This document shows positions 10,085-21,524 of a DNA stretch of 64,000 nt, one piece after another. The stretch lies in the NCBI GenBank assembly GCA_029255685.2, contig CM055316.2, forward strand, positions 67,471,237-67,535,236. The letters run 5' to 3'. Each line of letters starts with the position of its first letter. The stretch's first letter is position 1. The notes under the pieces are model-generated. The model was not told the DNA's origin and made no database searches. It saw nothing but the letters and a program-made list of their open reading frames with translations. The translations under genes and the position numbers were made by a program. This DNA is from Silene conica. Its lineage: Eukaryota; Streptophyta; Magnoliopsida; Caryophyllales; Caryophyllaceae.

Positions 10085-12904
10085 ATAAGTCAAAGATGGT
10101 GTAGTCATATCCTTGCAGATAAAGAGATCTCATCTTGGATGTCATATAGAAAGGAGAGGGCGCATAGTTAGTACTCCAGTCACCTGCTACCTTGCATCAA
10201 AAGATTGAATAGGTAATGTTATTCTTTTTTAACTAAAACCTTCTACATTTTCCATTTTTTGATAATTTCAGCAGGTTAGCTATTCACGTTTACGTTCCTA
10301 AACAGATATTTGATTTCCAAATCAAGCTGATAGAGACATTACTTAATTTATTTATTTATTTTTGGTGAAAATTAAGTATTATATTTGCGGTTCAACCAAT
10401 TTCTGAAGTTTTTTAGGACAGTCGATATTGCATTTACAGCAAAACACCTGAGGGGCCGAGACTCTGCCATAACAATCGTTTTCTGGGTAAAGATCGAAAG
10501 TGATGTGTATGTCATGGTTAGGCCTAGTATGCAAACAAATATAGCTATAGACAATTATAGTGTCATGTAAAGTTATTATAGCTAGTAAAAAATGGTGGAT
10601 AAGTTGGACTTTTTTAAAGAGTTGGATGAGAATGGATTTGTGATTATTGAATGGAGTTGATGAGACACCTGTAGCTAACCAGATTTATGGCTAGAGTTAT
10701 GGGCTGATCTCCTCTTCCAATTCCTTGTTCTTGAACAAATATTGGAACCCTTTTCCCTTTGAAATTCATATGTGAAAATTGTTCTTCGAAACCAAAGAAT
10801 TTCTCATTTCCGTCACTCGAGTATGTCATGCAAATTCTGTTAAACCCTGCAGAATTTGTAAACCAGTTCTCTTCCTTCTCATCTTCCATTGATTCGGATG
10901 ATGAAACTCGAAATTTGGTTACAAAGCTTCACTTGAAATCCGATTTGATGATTGTTTTTCTCATAGAAAATAACCCAATACTTAGCAGAACAATATGGTG
11001 GTGCAACAACATCATCAAGAAACAGTTATCCTTGAAATCCATTTTTCTGAACTTTTTCTCTCTTCCTTTTCATGCTAAGAACCCGTCCTGTTATCAGCAA
11101 AACAGGGAATTTTGCATCATTTCCATGAAACCGATACGGAAAGTCTTGATCTTTACCCTCTAAACTACTCAAATCAATATCATTACTAATCACTTTTATA
11201 TCATCAATACTTTGATGATTACATACTACATGAATTTTCTTATCTCTTATAGCAAATGATCCTCTACTTTCTTCCACTTCTGTTTCAACCATTGCAGCAC
11301 AAACAGATACTTGACCGGGAATAGTTGACCATAATGTCCTTTTGGGATTACCATTATGAGATATTGAGAAATGCCCACCATTGTTAGAGCTCCAAAGAAC
11401 TTGAAAATCGCTTCCAATGGAGTAAACATGGTAGGGAGTGCATGATGATCAAAAGAGAGGTTTCCTTGGATTATAGGCAACGATTTCGAGGGCGAAGGGA
11501 AAGGATTATTGACATGTTTATGATGTTTTATTATAATCTTGAATTTTTGCACATGTAACAAAAAAATGAATTGAAGATATATTTAAGGGGATGTTCTTAT
11601 TTTATCTTTCTTGTTGAATTGTGTTACTGCTAGTATTTAATATTTAATATTTAATATTTATAGAGTTGAAAAAGTATTTGTTACTGGTGAATCTAGACCA
11701 CCTATGAAATTGAAGAAATTGGAATGTAATTAAGATTCTGTTGATATTGACAGGTTTTGTAAGACTAAATGGGAATATAATAGTCCACCTAGTAGATAGG
11801 GAATCATCCAAGTTGGGAAGGTTGAGGAAGAAGACGTGTTTTGTAAGGCTATATGTTTATTCTTTATCCCATTAGACGAGTCATTTTAATCTTTTTCAAA
11901 CGATAGGATTTTGAGACTATTTTACAGTTAAACGTAACCACTTTTAAAAAATAAGTTATCATAAGCTGGAAAACTAGCTGGACCATTGTGGTTTCATTTG
12001 ACCATAAAATGTTCACAAATTCCCATCCTTTTGAAAAGACGAAAATAATGCATTTGATCAAGAATGTGTGATCTATTTTATACTCCCTCCTATTCTCTAA
12101 CTGTATTTTAGGTACCTTGAGTAGTTGAGTGTAATAAAGAAACTGATACCGATTGTGGGCATTCTATTTTCTTGCCAAATAATGTTCAAACTATTAGGGG
12201 CACATATCAGGCCTCATATCTGACCGTTTTGGAATCAACATTTCCGTGTGATTGTGATTGATTGAGTGTCAAATAGTTAATTTTATGAATTTGATCTGTA
12301 CTTATGTTGATTGGCTCTGGTATATGATTCATCTGTTTCTGCTGCTATTAACGATTCTTTTCGAAGTTCTGGTGGTTGATTGTTGATAGTACTCCAGGAA
12401 TATCTTAACATTAGTAGTTCTAAGGTCGTTCACATATGATGCTGCTTTCATTTTTCATCGAGAGTATCACTGTGCTAATGTGGTCTTTTGTTGGCATGAC
12501 TGCATCACATCAGTGAATACCAATAACTCAATAGGCCATTGTCATTACTCATTAGTTTTTGTCAATGGTTTCTGTAATATTCAGCTTCATTAAGTCGGTT
12601 ATCTTTTCATAATCACTAATTTTCCGTGATTGGCTTTTATTTGTTTTCTTACACTTCTACTATGAGATTGACAGATATGTAATACTGACATGACATAGAG
12701 TGTTTTGATTTACTACTTGACCATTTTTGTTGTGTGAAATACTAATGTGCAGAATATGAAACTGCTGTATTTTCTGTAACTGATTCTTTTTGTGCTGTTT
12801 GTTTGAATGAAGAGCTAAGAAGTTTCACATGCTCTCGTTATTAAAATAGGTATACAATCAGTTGAAGGGCAAGAGAAGCTCGAGTTTAGAAGAAGAAAAT
12901 TAAG

Positions 12905-15186
12905 ATGGAAACTGGAGCTTCAGGCGTGCTTCACAAAATAAGTTCTCCGTCATTTATAATCTCCAGAGTTTCATCTTCTTATCCATTGCCAATTATTTCA
13001 GTGAGACCCAGCACATGCAACTCATATCGACCTCACATTTCTCCGCTTACCCTTACCATGACGCCACAAGTTTCCAGGATTGATGGTGATCGGTTCGGAA
13101 TTTTATCATGCCTAGCCCAAACTCAAGAAAACAATTCATGTTTATGTGATTCCGAAGCACGACAGACATCATCAACTCTAAACCCTGTTAAAATTATAAG
13201 CATTTTTGGAGAAGGCAGCATTAGTCCTCTTCAGTCTGCTCCTTGGCAAGATGTTCTGCTTCACACAGTAAGTCATTCAAATCTGTATGTCTCACTTGGT
13301 GGTTCCCCTTGTTTCTTGATTTTTTCTATCGGAAGTCTATCTTTTCTTTCAGGCATGGTAACTTATCAATATTTTTAGCAGGAGAACATTCTCGATGGTC
13401 TTCCCAGACTAGTATGTTGTTAACTTGGCAATGTATTAATGGGATGATATTGACTCCCAATCTCGAAGGCTTACTATAGGTAACCTCATTGGAGGCGCTG
13501 GTTTACAAGAGGCAAAGGAAAACAAATTTACTAGAAATCTAATATCACGTCAGAAAAAAATGAGCGGAAGTATGGCTAAATATTCATAAAAAAAACAAGA
13601 CAAATCAGCAGCTGCGATACACATAAATGGATTATACATTGACATTAAAATAAATCAGCTGTTAAGAATATATACATGAAACTATAAAAATACACTGACC
13701 CATGACTCAATTATTCTGCTCTGCAATGATCTTGGCAGTGTAACTTCTGAGAATTCACAGTGGATTTCCAGTACCATCTTCATCTTACGGGAAGTTTAGA
13801 ACTTGCTTTGAACAATTATTAGACAGTTAAAATTGTTAAATAAGATATTGTCTCCATCTCTTCTGTGAGCAGGCAGAAAGACTAAAATGGATTGATGAAG
13901 CGTACGAAATGCGCGCCTTTCTTGACAATCTCGGTCAAACTAGTGAAATGATGGAGTCTAGCATCGAGGAGGAGATTGCGGACGCGGATATACTGTTGGT
14001 GGTTGCTGTTAGAAGACAAGAAACCATAAATTGGATTAAGGATCATGTTCAGAACATTCCTAATGTTATATGCTTTGAGTCTTCCCCTGAACTCGTAAAT
14101 AAACTGGGAGGGGTCTTTATTAACACTGAAATCAAAGGAGGCTTGTTCAGCAAGTTATTGGACTTCCCAGTATCAGAGGAAGGAAAGAAGAAAACTGAAA
14201 CTGTGCAGACGGTTACCGAGGCTTGGGAACGACATAATTCAGATGATATCAGATTTTCATTATTGGTTATAATCAACGCTTATATAAGACCAGTCCCGGT
14301 TTTAAAGAATTTACGAGCAAAAGGTTTTTCTACACTTAGCTGCATGGTAAAGAATTGTGGGCCCCAGGTTCTCAATTGCTTGTTGGATCCCAGTTGTAGA
14401 CAGGCCCTCCAATGCTTAAATAAGTGCAGTCCTGTAGATCAGGTATGCAACTATCGGTGCATTGCGTCTTATGAAAGTCCAGTTTTTGAAGCATTCACGC
14501 TTTGTGTATTGCAAAAGCATAATTGTTTGCAACTGGATGCAAAAGTCCCCGAGAAGCCTTATGTTCCTCCTATGCCCATGTTCAGAGGCTCCAAGTTGGA
14601 TCACGAAGTTGCTGAAGATATCTTTGTTGGTTGGTTGGGGAAGTTAGAATGGAGTTGGCGTGTTGTAGCTGGTCAAAACCCAGCTTATGATCAGTTTTCT
14701 TGCCAATACCAACTCTTTTACAGAGGAAAGGCCAAAGGCTCATTTTGGTACGAGCCTATATTTCAAGTCAAAACTCTAGATGGTGGAATTGTGTGGAGAA
14801 GAAGACGATACCGTGTAAAGCGGGGCAAGAAACCAGGGACATTTTTTAGAGTTTTAGACAACGGTGTTGTGTCAAATGAGTCTTGGACAATTGTGGATGT
14901 TGCAGATGATCTTAGCTGGGGGTTGTTTCATTACCATGGAGCTGCTCGAGCTGCAGGACAATCTTACACTGGTGGCATTCTAGTTAGTCCTGACGGAAGG
15001 TACCCCAATGAATCAGAAAGTCCGAGATTAATTAGTGCTTTAGATAAGTGTGGTATCAAGAAATGGGAGCTATTTACAGTTGACAATTGCTCTTGCTCCA
15101 ACCCACCACTAGGAATCCCTGAAGGTTCAAGCCTGCATTCTAAGATCGAAGTTGCCGAACAAAATCAGATTTTTTCTGGTATATAA
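12905..15186 (+). CDS. VDR: Violaxanthin de-epoxidase-related protein, copy B (2 exons)
   Basis: Exons 12905-13267 and 13873-15186 (phase 0) encode about 558 residues. The architecture matches copy A: transit-peptide-like N-terminus, an intermediate region (DADILLVVAVRRQE), the Cys-rich block SCMVKNC...NKCSP from about residue 278, then the VDE-like body with FWYEPIFQVKTL and a conserved C-terminal DKCGIKKWELF. It differs from A by scattered substitutions and one residue in the TFFRVLD segment (A has one extra codon). The single intron has only one clean acceptor (gtgagcag) and contains about 185 bp after the donor that copy A lacks. The stop lies 401 bp from the stop of the convergent GH31 gene, so the two 3' ends face each other. 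Reaction not established for this family. Confidence 0.9.
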
Positions 15187-15587
15187 AACACTTCTACTAT
15201 ATAGTACTTCCTCTGTTCATGGAAAAAATTAAGTGGTATGTTTTGTGTAAAAGTTAAGAAACTAGTAAATGATGGATGAGAATGTAAGTTGATGAAAGAT
15301 GTGGGGTCGCAAACCATAATAACCACTGCTAAGCCTTGAAAAAGGAAAGATTCCTGGTAGGCTGGTATGAGTTTATTTATGGACATCGCAAAATGGAACA
15401 CAGGAAGTTTATTCGTGGACAGAGGGAGTATTGCACAAGTCATCGAAGGTGTGAAGTTAAGTACTGCTTTGGTAGATTGGCTCAATAGTGAATTCTAGTT
15501 GTCACTATAAGCTTCCGATATTGACGCCCATACGCTTTGTACAGATTCTATCATTTTAATTTGCGCTCTAAGAATTCATTTTACATG

Positions 15588-18500
15588 TCAGTGAATATTC
15601 AGATCTCTCAAGTTTTTGAGGAAAGTTTCACCAATTACAGATGCAGACTTGACAAATATTGCCGGATAACCTAAAGGAGCTTCTACTCTAGCTTCAGTAC
15701 CCATGCTTGTATATTCTTTACCAGTCCAGATATGTATCCAAGAACAGCATTCTCCCAGGGGAAAGTAGACCTTTGCGTCTCTTATGCCTTTATCGAGGAC
15801 AGGTGCAACTAATATCTCTGACCCTACCAAGAACTGCTGGTATGTCAGTGTTTGAACATATTCATCTTCTGGATAGTGTAGGAACAAGTGCCGACAGACT
15901 GGAAGTCCCTTTGCAGAAGCTTCCTGTTTTGAATAACCAGTGTTGAAATATTTTAATTATACTGTATGATTTTAAACTTTGATCTTTTATCACTATATAT
16001 AATCTGACCTTTACAAGATGAATTCTGTAGAACTTCCAAGCCTTGTACACCTTTGCAAAACGTGCAAAATGTGAGAGTGTGTTGTGGTTCGAGTAGAATT
16101 GAGAGTTGCAAGATGGTTTATTTCCCTGTTGAAGTGGTAAATAGATTAGAGATTTAGCAAACAATTTATGTAACAATGATTTTGGCTTTGGAGGTCCTTA
16201 CCTCGTAGAATTATATATGATGTTGTATAAAAAATTATGTGCAACACGAGTTTCCATTTCCAACGGAGCCAAATAATCATTATTCTTTGATTATTGTTTA
16301 TGACAAAGCACTTGTTAAACTCATTGCGTTCTTTCTTACTTGTTATTCTTTTAAAGTAGCTGTCATTTAAAGCTATCTCTCGGCACAATTTTGATTGTGG
16401 GTCATCCGGGAACAACCTCTTTGAATTGAACATTCAGGGTAAGGTTGCGCAAATCCAGTCCTTTACCTTGCCTTTTGCAGAGCACGTGGACATTAAGGTA
16501 AAGTTGTTTTAAAATATGTGTATGCATCCCATATGTGATTTCTTCCTGAATTTATGTGCTTAGACAGTCATTGTTGCAGGGAAACAAGTGTAACACCGTT
16601 GCTTGTAAAATCGGTTGTAAAACTCACCTCATGGGTCCGGAACACAGTTGTGAAGGAACTGAGTTCCATCCATCGCAAAAGCAGCTCCTCACTTCTGTGA
16701 TACTTAATTAGAGGTAAGTTCACTGCACAATAGCCTCCAATGTCGCTGTGATTAAGAGCATAACCGGATATGCCACTACTCAGCAAGCCAACCACAGAAC
16801 TTTTTATCCCATCATTTGTTTGCCAACTGACCATTTGATCCCCCTCCCAGAATAACATTGCCCATTTGGGACTGTCCCTGAAACCTGCCCTCATGAAGAA
16901 TACAAGAGATTCTTCCGGATCTTCCTTTTCCTTACCTACACAAGAATCTTTCCACTCGTCCACAAACTCCCTGTTCAACTGAGCCCAGAGTTCAGGGTAC
17001 CTATTGTGTGCTGCTATAGGATCCTCACCTGAATATTCAGCATATTGTTTAGATTTAGGATTTGATATTAATTTGATAGGCTTAAAAGACTTTTAAGTTA
17101 TGTGATCTACTTAATTTCTGGAAGTAAACACTTAGCATGTTAAGTAAGGCAAAGGAAAGCTTAAGGTTATCACAATAAGTTGTATCACATGTGGGTCAAA
17201 AGGACGCAACCTTATCACAGTGATATTTCCGGATCTCCCATAATGAAAATTGTATTTAAAATGTATCGACACTGGTTTACTTCACGATACAAGAAGCATA
17301 TAGAATTTAGAAAATTTAGCGAGTTATTTTGCTTTGTTCTATCATAAAAGAAACGTACCTGAATATAGTGTAGCATCTACTGGTAAGCCTTCGCCAAAAT
17401 CAGCCATCCATCCCCTGACTCCATCATTTACCATTTCGTGTAGGATCTGCTTGAACCATGGTGCTGTTTCCGGGTGTGTAAGGTCTAACATCCCCACATC
17501 AAATGCTGTATTGGGTACCATATATGGCTCTCCATCCATGTCCTTCACTAAGATGTCCAATTTCTTTGCTTCCTCAAATAAGTTTCTTACTCTGTTTGGT
17601 TTCTCATCACTCTACACCAAAACCATTCATCTAATTACATAAGTTTTTAACAAAAAGAATGGATGCTTTTGTTATTTGTAGCTTAACCATTAGAAATCAT
17701 GTAGAACCATCTTACCGGAGCTAGACATGGGTTGCAGTAACTCATCACTTTGATATGCTGGCTGTTGAGATCTTTAACTAGTTGCCTCCATCCTCTGTAT
17801 CGCATTGTGTCTACCTCCCAGTTCCACCATAGCTGTGATCCAACTAGTGTCTCTCTTTGGCCTACCCAATCCTGAATCATACTCAACAAGTCACTCTTGT
17901 GCATCAAGGGACAAAGACTTACTAAACCATGCTGAACATATCATTTTTTTCTTTAACATTTTTTAGTTTAGATCCGTATAATCTTTTGACAACTTGACAA
18001 GACACTCCTCAGATGACACTAAGACGCTTCATTTTTGAAATATTTCTCAAAACAGCCGCATCTTACCTACGTTTAATATTACATAAACCTTGCATACGTG
18101 TGTCCGACACTATGCTACACTTCATTTTAAGCCAAGTATATGAGTGGTTTTCACAAAGTAATCGAGTGGGACGCATTTTGATGCACATCTGTATCATGAT
18201 ACTTTTATCTGTGTCAAAGTACTGTAGTGTCTAGAATTCCTACATGAAACCGAGTTTGAGTACATAGGTAAATATAGGTTTAACTAGACATTGCTGTAGC
18301 AAGCTAGTGTTGCAGAAGTTTGTGGTAGTACCTGTAACCAAAATGATGAAATTGGCACATCATAAGCCTTTAGCCTGTCCCACGTATCCCGCACTGCTTG
18401 AGTACCACCCTGCATTCCGACCACTGCCCCTGATATGATCCAATGAGGTAGCTCTGGTGGTCTTCCTATGCTTTCTGTGAAATTCTCAATTAGCTCAGTA

Positions 18501-20533
18501 GGTGAGTTTCCATGCAGTATTACTCCCTCAACTGAATTCCCATGTACCTACCAAGTATAGACGAGTTACTCTTGCTCAGGACCATTTAAACTTACAACAT
18601 AGCCACTACAACTAGCATTAAATGAAACACATAGCATGAAAAAAGGGCGTCTTAAGCTTTAGAAGGTCTCATAAGTGATTTTGGTTTTTGTTATGTTACT
18701 CCGACACTTCACTTTGCTTTGTGTATTGACAGGACACACTTTGTGCTATGACATGACATTTTGGCCCCTCCTTTTAGGCAAAACTGCCAAAACATGTTTT
18801 TTTGGTCACAAATAGTTATGCCACATGCATCTACTCCCAGCATTTGCTGTGAAGTTAAGTCTGAGTAACATAGGTTTTTGTTCCATGACATTACTGAATA
18901 GTGAATACATCATTTTTAACCCAGCTTACTTGAATTTGAACTCTGTCGTGTCGAGATAAGTCAAAGATGGTGTAGTCATATCCTTGCAGATAAAGAGATC
19001 TCATATTGGATGTCATATAGAAAGGAGAGGGCGCATAGGTAGTACTCCAGTCACCTGCTGCCCTGCATCAAAAGATTGAACAGGTAATGTTATTACTAAA
19101 ACCTTCTACAATTTCCGTTTTTTGATAATTTCAGCAGGTTTAACTATTCACGTTTACGTTCTTAAACAAATATTTGATTTCCAAATCAAGCTGATAGAGA
19201 CATTACTTAATTTATTTATCTATTTTTTGGCGAAAATTAAGTACTATATTTACGGTTCAACCAATTTCTGAAGTTTTTGAGGACAGTCGATATTGCCTTT
19301 ACAGCAAAACACCCGAGAGGCTGAGACTCTGCCATAACAATCGATTTCTTGGTAAAGATTGAAACTGATGTGGATGTCATGGTTTAGGCCTAGTATGCAA
19401 ACAAATATAGCTGTAGTGTCATGTAAAGTTATTATAGCTAGTCAAAAATGGTGGATAAGTTGGACTTTTTTAAAGAGTTGGATGAGAATGGATCTGTGAT
19501 TAATGAATGGAGTTGATAAGTCAAAATCAGACAGACACCTGTAGCTAACCAGATTGATGGCTAGAGTTATGGGCTGATCTCCTCTTCCAATTCCTTGTTC
19601 CTGAACAAATATTGGAACCCTTTTCCCTTTGAAATTCATATGTGAAAATTGTTCTCCGAAACCAAAGAATTTCTCATTTCCGTCACTCGAGTAAGTCATG
19701 CAAATTCTGTTAAACCCTACAGAATTTGTAAACCAGTTCTCTTCCTTCTCATCTTCCATTGATTTCACCACCTCAAATCCTTTAGGCCTTTTTGAAAACC
19801 ACCAAAGACCCAATTTCCTTCGTCGAAATCTGCCTAATCTTTGATGAAACCCTTCTGGATTTGGATAATGAAACTCGAAGTTTGGTTTACCAAGCTTCAC
19901 TCGAAATCCAATTTGTTGATTGTTTTTCTCATAGAAAATAACCCAATACTTAGCAGAACAATATGGTGGTGCAACAACATCATCAAGAAACTGTTTTCCT
20001 TGAAATCCAATTTTCTGAACTTTTTCTCTCTTCCGTTTCATACTAAGAACCCATCCTGTTATCAGCAAACCAGGGAACTTTGCATCATTTCCACGAAACC
20101 GATACGGAAAGTCTTGATCTTCACCCTCTAAACTACTCAAATCAATATCATTACTGATCACTTTTATATCATCAATGCTTTGATGATTACATACTACATG
20201 AATTTTCTTATCTTTTATAGCAAATGATCCTCTACTTTCTTCCACTTCTGTCTCAACCATTGCGGCAGAAACAAATGCTTGACCGGGAATAGTTGACCAT
20301 AGTGCCCTTTTGAGATTACTATTATGAGATATTGAGAAATGCCCACCATTGTTAGAGCTCCAAAAAACTTGAAAATGGCTTCCAATGGAGTAAACATGGT
20401 TACAAGGGAGTGCATGATGATCAAAAGAGAGGTTTCCTTGAATTATAGGCAACGATTTCGGGGGCGAAGGGAAAGGATTATTGACATGTTTATGATGTTT
20501 TTTTATAATCTTGAATTTTTGCATGTTTAACAA
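15588..20533 (-). CDS. GH31 alpha-glycosidase of the YihQ/sulfoquinovosidase type (8 exons)
   Basis: Exons, 5' to 3': 19539-20533, 18930-19062, 18332-18547, 17716-17871, 17359-17611, 16628-17028, 16009-16125, 15588-15923. They join in frame to about 868 residues. Motifs agree in order with bacterial YihQ: FFGFGEQFSHMNFKGK then EQGIGR at the end of exon 1, AAGDW at the start of exon 2, HWIISGAVVG in exon 3, DWVGQR at the start of exon 4, the nucleophile in GWMADFGEGLP (Asp571), the acid/base in FWEGDQMVSW (Asp648), HSDIGGY, and RTHEGNKP across the exon 6/7 boundary. YihQ releases sulfoquinovose from sulfoquinovosyl glycerides, products of thylakoid sulfolipid (SQDG) breakdown; this substrate is inferred here. 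No signal or transit peptide is obvious, so cytosolic location is likely. The start at 20533 is the first Met of the open exon; a second Met lies three codons later. It might instead prefer another alpha-glucoside; the sulfonate-pocket residues cannot be assigned without alignment. Confidence 0.9.
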
Positions 20534-20606
20534 AAAAAAATGAAGTGAAGATATATTTGAGGGTATGTTCTTATTTTATTTTTCTTGTTGAATGACGTTA
20601 CTAGTA

Positions 20607-20695
20607 CTCCCTCTATCCTAGTGAGATGTTTACACTTACTTTATTTCCCCTCACAAAATAAAGTAAGTGTAAACATCTCATTGGAACGGAGGGGG
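20607..20695. mobile_element. Stowaway-type MITE (89 bp)
   Basis: The ends CTCCCTC and GAGGGGG are flanked by TA on both sides (20605-20606 and 20696-20697). The 25-bp internal arms (tgagatgtttacacttactt and on) are perfectly complementary, so the element folds into a long hairpin. It lies upstream of the GH31 start. Unit A has the empty site near 11630, so the insertion came after the duplication. Confidence 0.9.
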
Positions 20696-21074
20696 TAGTA
20701 TTTAATATTTAATATATATAGAAGTTGAAAAAGTATTTGTTAAGGCCTTTAAGGGTGAATCTAGACCACCTATGAAATTGAAGAAATGGGAATGTAATTA
20801 AGATTCTATTGATATTGACAGGTTTTGTAAGACTAAATGGGAATGTAAATAATGTAATAGTCCACCTAGTAGATAGGGAATCATCCAAGTTGGGAAGGTT
20901 GAGGAAGAAGACGGGTTTTGTACGCCTATATGTTTATTTTTCATCCCATTTCACCGGTCATTTTAATCTTTTTCAAAAGATAGGATTTTGAGACTTTTTT
21001 AACGTTAAATGTAATATAATGTATCTGAAATAAGAAGTTGTTATCTATTTTATACTCCCTTCTATTCTCTAACT

Positions 21075-21508
21075 TTTTCCACGTAAATATTTACTGAAAT
21101 GATAATATGTGGAGGCAAATAAAAGTAAGAGAGAGAATACGGGGTTTTATATTATATTAACCACAAATGATAAAAAAAGATAAAGAAAATGGGGGACCAT
21201 TGTGACTTACCGGTTTAATAAACGTGGAGATGTTTTGGTTCAAGGACACACGGTGACCCTGTTTTTCATGAAAATTACACGTACAAGAAGGTCGTACGCG
21301 TATGTAGTCGGGAGAATCGTAACCCAAGCAAGGATACTCGAGCCTGGGCATGGTCGACGTGGATACCCCATAATACCTTGAAGGAAAGACACCCTACTCA
21401 TGGCTTAATGCCTATTTGGACTCATTTGATAAAACAGAGCCTGCCTCGACAATAAGCCTTAAGCAACCCCTCGATAAGAGCCTATTCGGACATGACTTGT
21501 TTGCTACC
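21075..21508. other. Intergenic, no gene seen
   Basis: Single-copy-looking sequence after the right breakpoint of the duplication. Bases 21240-21480 are richer in GC and could be the remnant of an LTR or other repeat. No intact frame or end structure was found. Confidence 0.35.
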
Positions 21509-21524
21509 AAAAGACGGTCTGTTT

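Larger units (their letters stand above)
5985..11561 (-). pseudogene. GH31 sulfoquinovosidase-like pseudogene, copy A
   Basis: Degraded paralogue of the intact gene at 15588-20533. Visible relics, 5' to 3' on the minus strand: exon 1 about 10660-11561 (frameshifted, with about 97 bp missing near 10893 and GEQ changed to EEQ), exon 2 about 10085-10190 (end cut off by an insertion), exon 3 about 8440-8690 (one base missing and 7 extra bases), exon 4 about 7800-7985 (an AAC TAG nonsense change after the double Trp), exon 5 about 7457-7712 (catalytic loop DFGE changed to DFDE), exon 7 about 6415-6532, exon 8 5985-6316 (four bases missing before CRHLFLHYP). Exon 6, which carries the acid/base Asp, is absent. 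A functional enzyme is not possible from this copy. Some exons stay open for up to 100 codons, so automatic annotation may call short spurious genes here. Confidence 0.9.
2626..12102. repeat. Tandem duplication, unit A (about 9.5 kb)
   Basis: Direct repeat of the segment at 12099-21074. Similarity to unit B starts in the word aactgtattttagg at 2626 and runs, interrupted by indels, to ctattctctaact at the junction near 12102. Unit A contains the intact VDR copy A and a dead GH31 copy. It carries two insertions that unit B lacks (8956-9256 and about 9299-10084), and about 830 bp at 6587-7420 are unrelated to the 1.1 kb at the same place in unit B. Confidence 0.92.
12099..21074. repeat. Tandem duplication, unit B (about 9.0 kb)
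   Basis: Head-to-tail copy of 2626-12102. The junction sequence ctctaactgtattttagg combines the right end of a unit (ctctaactttttcc at 21066-21079) with its left start (gaactgtattttagg at 2625-2639). The shared word aact is the crossover microhomology. The unit holds VDR copy B and the intact GH31 gene, and it carries one insertion lacking in A (Stowaway element at 20607-20695). Confidence 0.92.

Noticed and set aside
10644..11561. Separate small proteins at 10644-11561 (minus)
   Set aside because: These are fragments of exon 1 of the dead GH31 copy in shifted frames, as alignment to 19539-20533 shows.
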